Assembly: GCA_043797615.1 (NCBI GenBank)
Contig: JAZDPK010000030.1
Coordinates: 1 to 64,000, forward strand
Reading direction: 5' to 3'
DNA from: JAZDPK01 sp043797615
Lineage (GTDB): Bacteria > Patescibacteriota > Patescibacteriia > UBA11705 > JABHMO01
Length of the DNA stretch: 64,000 nucleotides
The notes beneath the pieces were generated by a model that saw nothing but the letters and a program-made list of their open reading frames with translations, was not told where the DNA came from and searched no databases. Position numbers and translations under genes: made by a program. Positions 17,181-25,115 of this stretch are shown here, in pieces; the first letter of the stretch is position 1; every line of letters starts with the position of its first letter.

Positions 17181-17252
17181 CCGCACTCGACTGCCTGCCA
17201 GCCGTGCTCCGCCATAGCGGCTACGCGACGGCGAGCAGGCAGGTTGTGCGGG
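17181..17252. repeat. Large GC-rich hairpin between convergent genes
   Basis: Nested pairs CCCGCAC/GTGCGGG and CTGCCTGC/GCAGGCAG enclose a GC-rich centre. The GCCTGCC/GGCAGGC word recurs near 23115 and 25965. It lies between the glycosyltransferase-Nudix gene and the gene at 17301. Confidence 0.65.
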
Positions 17253-17260
17253 AGAAAAAT

Positions 17261-17301
17261 AAAACGAATATCCTTATTGAAGAATATTCGTTGTTTTTTT
17301 T
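17261..17301 (+). terminator. Terminator for the GT26-Nudix gene
   Basis: ACGAATAT pairs with ATATTCGT across about 12 nt and is followed by TTGTTTTTTTT. The A-rich left flank may also serve the minus-strand gene. Confidence 0.85.
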
Positions 17302-17939
17302 CACTGCAGTATATTGCCGTCCGACTCTCTTGCCCGTTCTGCGTAATGCACGATCAGGTCGCCGGTTTCATCCGCTTTCGCTTTGATTTGCACGTTCGAA
17401 TTTAATTCAATTATCTTTCCGATGCGAATCAGCGCGATAATTTTCACCATTCCGTCGATCTTTTTCTGATGCATGATCACGTGATTATCCGAAGATAAAA
17501 TTAATTTGCCGCATTCACATGCGGGAAGATCAAAGCCGTAAACCTTGTTGTCGCAAAACCTGGCCTTTTCAAGATCGTACCAGGCGGCCTGGATCACAAT
17601 CAAACGCCGGTCCTGAAGTTTGAGATCATCGACATGGACGCCTGTGATTATTCGCAATTCGTTTATCGGCACGGACGCGGCGCTTAATATCACGCCGCTT
17701 TCTCGCACTGGAAAAGCCGAGGTGATTTCATCCACCTTTGGCAAATCCGAATAATTAAGCTCGGGATAGACGAAAACGATCTGCGTCCGCGTGCGTGCGT
17801 TCGTCAGGCAATAGCATGTGGTCTGCCCGATGAACTTCTGGGTCAATTTCAGCGAGAAGAAAATCGGCCAAAACGTATTGCTGATTTCGCATATCGAATC
17901 CCCCTGGTCTCCTCCTTTGATTCTGATTCTTCTATCCAT
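17301..17939 (-). CDS. Hypothetical protein, 212 aa
   Basis: Not recognised. It is a soluble, beta-rich protein with a cysteine cluster (PACECGKLIL) and no signal peptide or membrane segment. SD AAAGGAGG lies before ATG 17939 and a promoter sits about 75 bp upstream. Like the gene at 18141 it is a single-gene unit with its own signals and shows no link to its housekeeping neighbours. Confidence 0.65.
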   Translation of the reverse strand: MDRRIRIKGGDQGDSICEISNTFWPIFFSLKLTQKFIGQTTCYCLTNARTRTQIVFVYPELNYSDLPKVDEITSAFPVRESGVILSAASVPINELRIITGVHVDDLKLQDRRLIVIQAAWYDLEKARFCDNKVYGFDLPACECGKLILSSDNHVIMHQKKIDGMVKIIALIRIGKIIELNSNVQIKAKADETGDLIVHYAERARESDGNILQ

Positions 17940-18012
17940 CTTTCTTGCCTCCTTTGCTGTTAAATGAGGGAAGGGGAGGGGCGGTGTGAAAAGAACAGGC
18001 CTTTACAAATGA

Positions 18013-18041
18013 ATGATATTATATCGGAAAAAAATTGTCAA
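18013..18041 (-). promoter_or_regulatory. Promoter of the 17301 gene
   Basis: Minus strand TTGACA, 17 bp, TATCAT. A TATAAT also occurs only 12 bp from the -35 and is judged too close. Confidence 0.65.
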
Positions 18042-18044
18042 TTT

Positions 18045-18082
18045 TTTAAAAGGAAAACGCGCAAGGTTTTGAATCTTGCGCG
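18045..18082 (-). terminator. Terminator of the 18141 gene
   Basis: CGCGCAAG / CTTGCGCG stem; on the minus strand TTTTCCTTTT follows. Confidence 0.82.
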
Positions 18083-18140
18083 CAGAATTTTCTGAGATGC
18101 TTAAAGAAAAATTGCCGGCGGGAATGAACTAGTTAATGAA

Positions 18141-19208
18141 CTAGTTGTCGTCGTCGCGATCCTCGATCTCGAAGCCGCCCTTGCCGCTCCAGCGCTTGCC
18201 ATTGCGGCCTGTGCGAGGCTGCTTGCGGTCCTCGTGCTTACGCCGACGGTCGCCTTTATCGACGACCGGAGCGGCGGCCAGCAGGTCGCCGAAGTTGGTG
18301 GCCACGACCTCGTTCTTGCCGAACGACTCGAGCAAAGCGGCTTCTTTCCTGGCCAGGCGGTCCTGATACTTGACCCAGAGCCAGAAGCGGTAGCCGTCGT
18401 GCCGACCGGCGAGCCGGAAGTTCAGCTCGTTGTGAAGCTGCTCCACCAGCTCGTAGTGCGCGCTGTGCACGCACATGAACCGGAAGTTGCCGTAGCCGAA
18501 CTCCCGCGCCACGACGTTCAGCATGGGCAGACGCGGCGCCCACTTCCCGGCCTTCTTCCAGTCATCGCAGAAGTCTGCGAAACGATCCAGAAACACGCTG
18601 AACTTGTCGGTCGGGTTGAGCGCGTCGATGTACTTCTCGAAGGACGGCTCGAACTCCTTACGGTTGGACTGGAACCTTTCCAGTTCGTCCGAGGGAATCG
18701 TGCCGTTGAACGGCAGGATATCCGCGATATCCTTGGCCAGGATATCCTTCTTGCTGGCCCAGGGCTGGAATGGCCGGCTGTCGTCGTATTTGCCGATCAT
18801 GGGGGCCAGCACGTCCTTCCATTCCTGGTCCGCGGCGTCTTCCTCTGCCCGCTTCCTCAGCACCTTGGCCAAGGTCATGGGCACCGGATTCAGAATCCCG
18901 AATTTCTTCAGAAGGGTATTGGCACCCTCGTAAGAGAGAAGCAGGGTGGCGCCGCTTGCCGCGTAACCGTCCGGAATTTTCACGCAGTAGGTCTCTTCGA
19001 CCTTCAACGTGACCAGCTCGACGATCTTCGGGTTCTGAATGTCCCGAAGATTCACGAAGCTGGCGTCCAGGATGGTGCTGCCGTCCATCAGAGGGAGGTT
19101 GGTGCCGTTGTTCAACTCGATGAGCTGTTTGACGGTGAAGGCCATGGTGGCACTGTCGAAGACGGTGGCAGTGGCGATCGAAGTACTGGTTTCGTTTTCG
19201 TTCTTCAT
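18141..19208 (-). CDS. ORFan with strongly GC-rich codon use
   Basis: A 355-residue protein not recognised as any family. The first 60 residues are Ser/Thr-rich, the middle is mixed alpha-helical with many Trp/Phe/Tyr, and the last 45 residues are a basic, probably disordered tail ending GGFEIEDRDDDN. Codons are dominated by C/G third bases (AAC, CTG, GTC, CGC), unlike the A/T-leaning neighbours, which suggests acquisition or high expression. ATG 19208 is chosen because AAAGGAG lies just before it; the upstream 26 codons have no signal. A perfect promoter (19275) and a terminator frame the gene. Confidence 0.75.
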   Translation of the reverse strand: MKNENETSTSIATATVFDSATMAFTVKQLIELNNGTNLPLMDGSTILDASFVNLRDIQNPKIVELVTLKVEETYCVKIPDGYAASGATLLLSYEGANTLLKKFGILNPVPMTLAKVLRKRAEEDAADQEWKDVLAPMIGKYDDSRPFQPWASKKDILAKDIADILPFNGTIPSDELERFQSNRKEFEPSFEKYIDALNPTDKFSVFLDRFADFCDDWKKAGKWAPRLPMLNVVAREFGYGNFRFMCVHSAHYELVEQLHNELNFRLAGRHDGYRFWLWVKYQDRLARKEAALLESFGKNEVVATNFGDLLAAAPVVDKGDRRRKHEDRKQPRTGRNGKRWSGKGGFEIEDRDDDN

Positions 19209-19274
19209 TTCGTTCTCCTTTTTCAAAAAAAATTGTTTAAATAACATTCTTCGCAACTTGCGAATGAACTGAAC

Positions 19275-19303
19275 ATTATAGCACACTTTAATAATTTTGT
19301 CAA
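19275..19303 (-). promoter_or_regulatory. Perfect sigma-70 promoter of the 18141 gene
   Basis: Minus strand TTGACA, exactly 17 bp, TATAAT. Confidence 0.9.
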
Positions 19304-19444
19304 TAGCCGCTGTCGGTTAAACAAATTAATTACTAAATTTAGAGTGAATTGTGTGTTATAATGTACAGGCATTATGCAGAATAAACGAAAAAACGGAAAA
19401 ACGAATGAACTAACGTAGATATGAGCAAACAAAAAACACAATAC

Positions 19445-19558
19445 TTCACAAAACGACGCGCATTGTCATTCTGAACTTGCCGCGCCCTGCACTTGCAAAC
19501 TTGCATAGTGCAAGGGATTCAGAATCCGACAATGCGCGGAGACAATCTTCACAAAACA
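19445..19558. repeat. About 80-bp palindromic element bounded by 11-bp direct repeats
   Basis: GCGCATTGTC (19458-19467) pairs with GACAATGCGC (19528-19537). Inside, CTGAA/TTCAG and TTGCACT-like arms pair again. CTTCACAAAAC occurs on both sides (19445-19455 and 19548-19558), as a target-site duplication would. No ORF. Confidence 0.7.
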
Positions 19559-19597
19559 ATAATTTTCATATATAATTGAATTATTCATAATAAAATA

Positions 19598-19690
19598 GAG
19601 AAATGAGATAAATGTGATAAACGAGATAAACGCGATTTACTAGATAGTTGTGTCTGGACAATCTCGTTTATCCCGTTCATCTCGTTAAAT
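19598..19690. repeat. Word-reiteration inverted repeat before gltX
   Basis: The left side repeats the word GAGATAAA/GATAAACG four times. The right side carries its reverse complement (CTCGTTTATC, CTCGTTAAAT). The gltX ATG follows 5 bp after the right side, with no SD. Confidence 0.75.
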
Positions 19691-19694
19691 AAAT

Positions 19695-21230
19695 ATGGAT
19701 AATTTAAATCTCTCCAACGTCCGCGTCCGCATCGCCCCCAGCCCGACCGGCTTCGTGCACATGGGCACGCTGCGCACTATTTTGTACAATTATCTTTTCG
19801 CCAAGCATTACAAAGGCCAATTCATCATCCGGATCGAGGATACGGATCAAACTCGGCTCGTGCCGGGCGCGGTGGAGGACTTGCTGCGCGTCATGCGCTG
19901 GGCCGGCTTTGAAAACGACGAAGGCCCTTGCCTGACCAAGGACGGAAAAATCAAAGAGCGCGGCGAATTTGGGCCGTACGCGCAATCGCAGCGGCTGGAT
20001 ATTTACAAAAAACACGCGCAAATTTTATTGGAGAAAAACAAAGCATATCATTGCTTCTGTTCAAAGGAGCGCTTGGAAAATCTGCGCAACGAGCAAATTA
20101 AAAACAAACAGGCGCCGAAATACGACAACTTCTGCCGCAATCTGTCGCCGGACGAAGTGAAATCGATGATCAACGGCGGCGCGACTCATGTCGTGCGCTT
20201 CAAAATGCCGGAAAATAAAACCGTTTTATTTTCCGATTTGATCCGCGGGGAAATATCGGTAAACTCAAAAGATCTGGACGATTTCGTTTTGCTGAAAGCC
20301 GACGGCTATCCGACTTACAATTTCGCGAACGTGATCGACGATCATCTGATGAAAATTTCGCAGATCATGCGCGGCGAAGAATTCATTTCAAGCACGCCGA
20401 AATACGCATTGCTGTACGAAGCGTACAACTGGCAGCCGCCGCAATTCGCGCATCTGCCCCAGCTTTTGAGCAAACAGCGGAAAAAATTGAGCAAGCGCGA
20501 CGGCGACACCAATGTCCAGGAATTCATCGACAAAGGATACTTGAAAGACGCGATCATCAACTTTATCGCTTTGCTCGGCTGGAATTCCGGCACGGAGCAG
20601 GAAATCTACACGCTTGAAGAATTGGTAAAGCAATTTTCGCTTGACGGCGTGCATAAATCCGGCGCTATTTTCGACATCGACAAGCTGGACTGGATCAACG
20701 GCGCGTACATTCGCAAAATGTCTGTTGACGAATTTTACAACGAATGCGCAAAATTTTTATTCGCCGCGAATTTAATTACAAAAGAAAAAGAAAAAATTCT
20801 GATCAACGCGACCAACGAGAAAGTGAAGCCGGCTTACGTTAAAAACATTTTGGCGCTTGAACAATCGCGCATTAAAAAGCTGTCCGACATTTCAGCGGCG
20901 GTTGAATATTTTTTCAAGAAAGATCTGGAATACGACGCCGCAAAATTGGTTTGGAAAAAATCGGACAAAGAGAAAACGCTTGCCAACCTGTCCCGGCTGG
21001 CGAAATTGCTGAAAAAGACCTTAATCGCCGATTTCACAAAAGAAAGGCTGGAAAAATCGATCAACGGCTTCATCGCCGCGAACAATATCGGTGCCGGCGA
21101 CCTGCTCTGGCCCATGCGTTTCGCGTTGTCGGGAAAAGAGCAATCGCCAGGACCGTTTGAGATCGCCGCGGCCTTGGGCAAAAGCAAAACACTGGAAAGA
21201 ATCAATGAAGCCATTACAAAATTAATCTAA
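19695..21230 (+). CDS. gltX: Glutamyl-tRNA synthetase
   Basis: A 511-residue class I synthetase that charges tRNAGlu, and often tRNAGln in bacteria lacking GlnRS. The HIGH-type site reads FVHMGTLRT, the zinc-region cysteines CFCSKE are present, and the KMSKS loop is KLSKRDG. RIEDTDQTRLVPGA is the family signature. Length is slightly above the usual 470-490. No SD; the start lies just after an inverted repeat, so initiation is probably weak-SD or leaderless-like. A second repeat element follows. Confidence 0.97.
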   Translation: MDNLNLSNVRVRIAPSPTGFVHMGTLRTILYNYLFAKHYKGQFIIRIEDTDQTRLVPGAVEDLLRVMRWAGFENDEGPCLTKDGKIKERGEFGPYAQSQRLDIYKKHAQILLEKNKAYHCFCSKERLENLRNEQIKNKQAPKYDNFCRNLSPDEVKSMINGGATHVVRFKMPENKTVLFSDLIRGEISVNSKDLDDFVLLKADGYPTYNFANVIDDHLMKISQIMRGEEFISSTPKYALLYEAYNWQPPQFAHLPQLLSKQRKKLSKRDGDTNVQEFIDKGYLKDAIINFIALLGWNSGTEQEIYTLEELVKQFSLDGVHKSGAIFDIDKLDWINGAYIRKMSVDEFYNECAKFLFAANLITKEKEKILINATNEKVKPAYVKNILALEQSRIKKLSDISAAVEYFFKKDLEYDAAKLVWKKSDKEKTLANLSRLAKLLKKTLIADFTKERLEKSINGFIAANNIGAGDLLWPMRFALSGKEQSPGPFEIAAALGKSKTLERINEAITKLI

Positions 21231-21235
21231 TCCGA

Positions 21236-21340
21236 ATCAAAGCCAGAAATCCGAATTCTCCGAATAAAACCACCACAGTAAAACATCTAATGAATATTCG
21301 GAGCATTCGGATTTTTATTATTCGGATTATGTTTGCACAG
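21236..21340. repeat. ATCCGAAT-word inverted repeat after gltX
   Basis: ATCCGAAT and CTCCGAATA words on the left face ATTCGGAG, ATTCGGAT and ATTCGGATTAT words on the right, forming a long imperfect hairpin. Related copies lie at 22618 and 48335. Confidence 0.75.
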
Positions 21341-21384
21341 TCTCAAATTTCAAACGTTTGACCTTTTCTGATATAATAGTATCG

Positions 21385-22596
21385 ATGAACAACCGCTCAA
21401 TCGCAATCAAATTTAAAGCGATAAAAATGCTTATTGCCGGCGTTTGCGTTTTTATTTTGCCGCTGGCCGCCGGCGCCGAAACGTCCGCGGAAATCACCGA
21501 ACTGCTCAACGGCAAGAAACAGGAGATCGAGCAACTGAAAAAGCAAATCGAAGTTTACCAGCAGAACATCGACGTGAAGAAAAGGGAAGCGGCCACGCTG
21601 AAAAACCAGCTTTCGATATTGCAAAGCCAGATCGCCAAAAGCGAGCTCGACCTGCGGGAAACGGCCGCGCGGATCGCCGCCGTTCAGCTCGAGATAAAGG
21701 ACATGCAGATGCAAATCTCGAGCAAGGAAAAGGACATCGGCCAGCGCCAAATCAGCCTGGCCGCGACGCTTCAGGACATTTATAAAAACGATCATGACAA
21801 CAGCCTGAAAATTTTCATTTTAAACAATTCTTTGTCCGATTACTTCAGCCAGCTGGAATATTCGAAGGAGCTGCAAAACAAGCTGGCGCAATCGCTCGTC
21901 GATTTGAAAGGCGAAAAGAAATCATTGCAATCCAAACAGCGCGATCTGGAAATCAAAAACAGCGAACTTTTGAGTTTAAAAAACAATCTGACGTTGCAGA
22001 AGGAAGAGCTTTCTGGACAAAAAACATACAAGAACAACCTGCTGGCGCAGACGCAGAATTCGGAAAAAAAATACAGCGCGCTTTATCAGAAAGCGCTGGC
22101 CGAACAAAACGCGATCAGCAGTGAAATCGCCAATCTGGAAAAAAAGGCGCGCGCCAGGCTGAGCGAGAGTCAGCGTCCGGCTCTGCTGGGCGGGCAATTG
22201 ACCTGGCCGGTGCCGGTCAACGCGATTACGACATATTTCCATGATCCGGAATATCCGTTCCGCTACATTTTCGAGCATCCGGCAATCGACATCCGCGCCA
22301 AACAGGGCTCGCCGATCGCCGCGCCACTTGAAGGCTATGTTCTCAATGTGAAAAACGGGGGAATGGGCTACAGCTACATCGCCATTTTGCACGCGAGCGG
22401 GCTGTCAACGGTCTACGGCCACGTGAGCAAAATTTTCGTTCAAACGGACGAATATGTCAGCCGTGGCGAAATAATCGGCCTGACCGGCGGCATGCCCGGC
22501 ACGCCGGGCGCCGGACCATTAACCACCGGCCCGCATTTGCATTTCGAAGTGCGCGCGAACGGAATACCGGTGAATCCACTGGATTATTTGCCGTAA
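21385..22596 (+). CDS. EnvC-like murein hydrolase activator / M23 peptidase
   Basis: A 403-residue exported protein. A signal peptide (IKMLIAGVCVFILPLAAGAET) is followed by a long coiled coil (about 30-255, rich in Lys/Glu/Gln/Leu) and a C-terminal LytM (M23) domain. The zinc motifs are kept: HPAIDI (H-x3-D) and HLHFE (HxH), with GHVSK as the catalytic His region, so it may cleave peptidoglycan cross-links itself, unlike E. coli EnvC. It probably acts in cell separation at the division site. ATG 21385 is chosen over upstream starts because the basic n-region of the signal peptide begins there. TATAAT sits about 12 bp before it. Confidence 0.92.
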   Translation: MNNRSIAIKFKAIKMLIAGVCVFILPLAAGAETSAEITELLNGKKQEIEQLKKQIEVYQQNIDVKKREAATLKNQLSILQSQIAKSELDLRETAARIAAVQLEIKDMQMQISSKEKDIGQRQISLAATLQDIYKNDHDNSLKIFILNNSLSDYFSQLEYSKELQNKLAQSLVDLKGEKKSLQSKQRDLEIKNSELLSLKNNLTLQKEELSGQKTYKNNLLAQTQNSEKKYSALYQKALAEQNAISSEIANLEKKARARLSESQRPALLGGQLTWPVPVNAITTYFHDPEYPFRYIFEHPAIDIRAKQGSPIAAPLEGYVLNVKNGGMGYSYIAILHASGLSTVYGHVSKIFVQTDEYVSRGEIIGLTGGMPGTPGAGPLTTGPHLHFEVRANGIPVNPLDYLP

Positions 22597-22617
22597 GATA
22601 ATTTAAATTTAAAACTA

Positions 22618-22700
22618 TCCGAATATACTTAAGATTAAATGACATCTGTTGTTTGCATTCAGAGAATTCGGATTTCTCTTTTTATTCGGATTATATTATT
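22618..22700. repeat. Dispersed repeat, copy related to 48378
   Basis: This segment and 48378-48470 align over about 75 bp: TCCGAATAT, a less structured middle (TAAAT-ACAT), GTTTGCATTC, GAATTCGGAT, ATTCGGATTATA. The similarity covers the non-palindromic middle too, so these are true copies and not just similar words. Confidence 0.75.
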
Positions 22701-22703
22701 TTT

Positions 22704-23150
22704 ATGAATTCACATGAACAGCTAGTTCAATTACTGTTCAATAAGGTCTGCGCGATTTTGAAAGCCGACGGGCTTACGCTAAGAATAATCAAACGCAAAG
22801 GCAAAATTACCAAAGGCCGATATTTGAAAGGATATATTAACCTGCGAAAACGAATTATCGGATTGGATATTTATACGCCGAAAAAAATGGAGCCGAAAAG
22901 CTTCAACGGCTTGATTCGAACGATTTGCCATGAAGTTGCGCATCTGCAAAAACTGCCGTACAAGCAATATTACAAGCGGCACTGGATCATTCGCCAGCAT
23001 TATCCGGCGTTTTACAAGCAAATCGAACGCAACATAAACAAAATAAAAAAAGACGCGACGCTTGGCGCGCATTTCGAGCAAGACGCGAAAAAACGCCCGC
23101 TTCACCAACGCGATAGCCTGCCTCGCGGCAAGGCGGGCGAGGCGAGCTAA
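22704..23150 (+). CDS. Putative HExxH zinc metalloprotein (SprT-like)
   Basis: A 148-residue basic protein with TICHEVAHL, a HExxH zinc motif, preceded by a beta-hairpin-like segment (RIIKRKGKITKGRYLKGYINL). The arrangement suits small SprT-like or minigluzincin proteases; no second zinc ligand can be assigned surely. ATG 22704 is preferred because the upstream ORF extension is encoded by the repeat at 22618. The last ten residues (LPRGKAGEAS) are encoded by a GCCTGCC...GGCGGGC palindromic repeat, suggesting the original stop was lost to a repeat insertion. Confidence 0.72.
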   Translation: MNSHEQLVQLLFNKVCAILKADGLTLRIIKRKGKITKGRYLKGYINLRKRIIGLDIYTPKKMEPKSFNGLIRTICHEVAHLQKLPYKQYYKRHWIIRQHYPAFYKQIERNINKIKKDATLGAHFEQDAKKRPLHQRDSLPRGKAGEAS

Positions 23151-23197
23151 ACTAAACGCCAATCAAACGCAAAACACTTTAGATTTAAAATATAAAA

Positions 23198-23227
23198 GCG
23201 GTTTCACGGTATAGTCCGTGAAACCGC
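23198..23227. terminator. Bidirectional terminator, duplicated at 57186
   Basis: GCGGTTTCACGG pairs perfectly with CCGTGAAACCGC around loop TATAGT. On the minus strand CTTTTATATTTT follows. It lies between convergent genes. The inner 28 bp are identical at 57186-57213. Confidence 0.88.
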
Positions 23228-23237
23228 GTTGTTTAAA

Positions 23238-24206
23238 TTATTTATTTTCCTTCCCGCCACTATGGTGATATTTCAGATAAACATCGCGAAGCTTCTTATT
23301 TGTCACGTGCGTGTAAATCTGCGTTGTGGAAATGTCTTGATGTCCTAAAAATTCCTGAACAAGACGCAGATCAACGCCGTTCATAAGCAAATCCGTGGCG
23401 TAAGAATGACGCAGCGTGTGCGGACTGGTCATGATCGGCAAACCGCAAATCTTAACGTACTTTTTAACGATGGTTTCAATCGAACGCGTGGTCAAGCGCC
23501 GGCTTTCCGATTTTTTTATTGATGAAAAATTGATGAACAGCGGCTTTTCCAAATCTTTGCGCATATCCAGATATTTTTTCAACCAAAGCAGGCAGCGTTC
23601 GGAAAAATAAACCGTGCGCACGTGCCGGCCTTTGCCAACGACCGTGATTTCCAACAGCGTTTGATTTTTATTAATCTTTAACTGATCGGCATCCAAAGCG
23701 GCAAGTTCGGCAACGCGCAATCCGGTTGAAAAAAGCGTTTCAAGTATCGCGCGGTCGCGCAGGCCCATGATATTTGACGTGTCGGGACTGCTAAGCAAAC
23801 GCTCAACCTGATCTATCTTGAGAAAATTCACAACGCGGTCGTTCTTCGGCTTTGTGAGTTTAATCTTTTCCGCCGGCAAAGTGAGTATGTCCTTTTCCGC
23901 CAAAAAATTAAGGAAGGCGCGCAACGCGATCAAATAATAGTTCTGCGTTGATTTCTTTAAATTTTCCTTTGTGTGCTTGGATGTTGTCTTGCGCGAAAGA
24001 AATACGCGATATTGCCAAATATGCTCCGCGTTCAATTCATGGGGGAGTAGGCTTTCCATTTTGGCGTCGTCTTTCAACCAGCTGATGAATCTTTGCAGAA
24101 AACGTCCGTAATTTTCCTGCGTCTTGGATGTTAATCCTTTTTCAATATCAAGATAATCAAGAAACGTTGAAACGTGTTTAACAAGAGGGGTGGTGGATTT
24201 ATTCAT
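23238..24206 (-). CDS. Tyrosine recombinase, XerC/XerD type
   Basis: A 322-residue site-specific recombinase. The N-terminal SAM-like core-binding domain covers about 1-110. The catalytic domain shows all residues: R in STGLRVAELAAL, K near VVGKGRHVR, H-x-x-R in HTLRHSYATDL, H in LGHQDISTTQIYTH and the nucleophilic Y there. It probably resolves chromosome dimers at a dif site. Only one Xer is seen, as in other reduced lineages. An AT-rich gene-free region with an inverted repeat lies directly upstream. Confidence 0.93.
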   Translation of the reverse strand: MNKSTTPLVKHVSTFLDYLDIEKGLTSKTQENYGRFLQRFISWLKDDAKMESLLPHELNAEHIWQYRVFLSRKTTSKHTKENLKKSTQNYYLIALRAFLNFLAEKDILTLPAEKIKLTKPKNDRVVNFLKIDQVERLLSSPDTSNIMGLRDRAILETLFSTGLRVAELAALDADQLKINKNQTLLEITVVGKGRHVRTVYFSERCLLWLKKYLDMRKDLEKPLFINFSSIKKSESRRLTTRSIETIVKKYVKICGLPIMTSPHTLRHSYATDLLMNGVDLRLVQEFLGHQDISTTQIYTHVTNKKLRDVYLKYHHSGGKENK

Positions 24207-24660
24207 AGTATTTGCATCGTATATTGTTTCGCATAATGCTAATTAAGAGAGACAATATACAATAAATATAACATGCGCAAATCAAATTGACGATCAATCC
24301 TTGTGGATAATCTTTTATATGCAATCATATTCGTTCAAGAGAATAAACGCTATAATCGCAATATAAAGCCTCGTTTTTATGCCAAATCGGGATATATATA
24401 TGTATCAAGGGAATTGAACACCTATACATAGATGACCCTTAAACATGATTTAACATACATATACGTCATAAATATTGTCTTTAAAACCAATTTAATTTTT
24501 TTTAAACTGAAATCAGGATCAATCCGGCCAAGTCGCCTTTATTAGCATTAACAATATTTATTCCAAACAATTTTCAATCCGTCTCTACACTCTGTTTCTC
24601 GAACCGCTCTGCTTTTATGTGTCGTAAAATAATTAACAAGGGAACGGAAGAATATTATTA
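24207..24660. other. Gene-free AT-rich region upstream of xer
   Basis: No ORF with coding character is seen. It holds GTATATTGT (24219-24227) and its complement ACAATATAC (24252-24260) about 24 bp apart, a perfect DnaA-box-like TGTGGATAA (24302-24310) and a TATAAT near 24350 without a good -35. None is enough to name an origin or dif site. Confidence 0.5.
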
Positions 24661-24670
24661 AAATTATAAA

Positions 24671-24698
24671 ACCGCCATATCATTGATACGACGGTTTG
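24671..24698 (-). terminator. Terminator for the 24830 small gene
   Basis: AAACCG.C pairs with G.CGGTTT, then TATAATTTTAATAAT on the minus strand. It sits about 130 bp after the stop. Confidence 0.6.
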
Positions 24699-24829
24699 AT
24701 TTTCAATAATTAAGAACAACCACCGGTCAGATGTCCAGGATCATGGTTGATAAGAGTATTCGTCATGCAAAAAACGCGCATACTTTTTTGCAACGCTTTT
24801 TTGTTTTCACTTTCACAATCATTATCCTT

Positions 24830-25015
24830 TCACCAGCTCGCGATCGGGCCGCGAACGATTTCATCGAGCTCCTCGTCGGTCGGTCCGCGCTTGTTCTTTT
24901 GACGCGCGACTTCGGCGTTGTGAATATCCAGAACCAAATTCGACACCACTCCCCTCTCATTGCGGCCGTCCGGACCCACGCCTGCCCATTCGTGCTTTTT
25001 CTGTTTTTCAGACAT
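24830..25015 (-). CDS. Small acidic/basic hypothetical protein, 61 aa
   Basis: Starts MSEKQKKHEWAGVGPDG at 25015, chosen because AAGGAGG lies 5 bp upstream; in-frame upstream ATGs lack an SD. Hydrophilic, no membrane segment, not recognised. A promoter (25087) close to consensus drives it alone. Confidence 0.7.
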   Translation of the reverse strand: MSEKQKKHEWAGVGPDGRNERGVVSNLVLDIHNAEVARQKNKRGPTDEELDEIVRGPIASW

Positions 25016-25086
25016 TTTATCCTCCTTCTCCATCAGATAAGCAACCGTTATAGTTGCGATAATGTTAATGTTCAGCGAATACGCCG

Positions 25087-25115
25087 ATATTATCACGCAG
25101 AAAATATTTTGTCAA
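25087..25115 (-). promoter_or_regulatory. Promoter of the 24830 small gene
   Basis: Minus strand TTGACA, 17 bp, TAATAT. The -35 directly abuts the ftsQ stop region. Confidence 0.8.

Noticed and set aside
18234..19244. 336-codon plus-strand ORF opposite the 18141 gene
   Set aside because: It arises from the G/C-rich third positions of the real minus-strand gene, which has promoter, SD and terminator.
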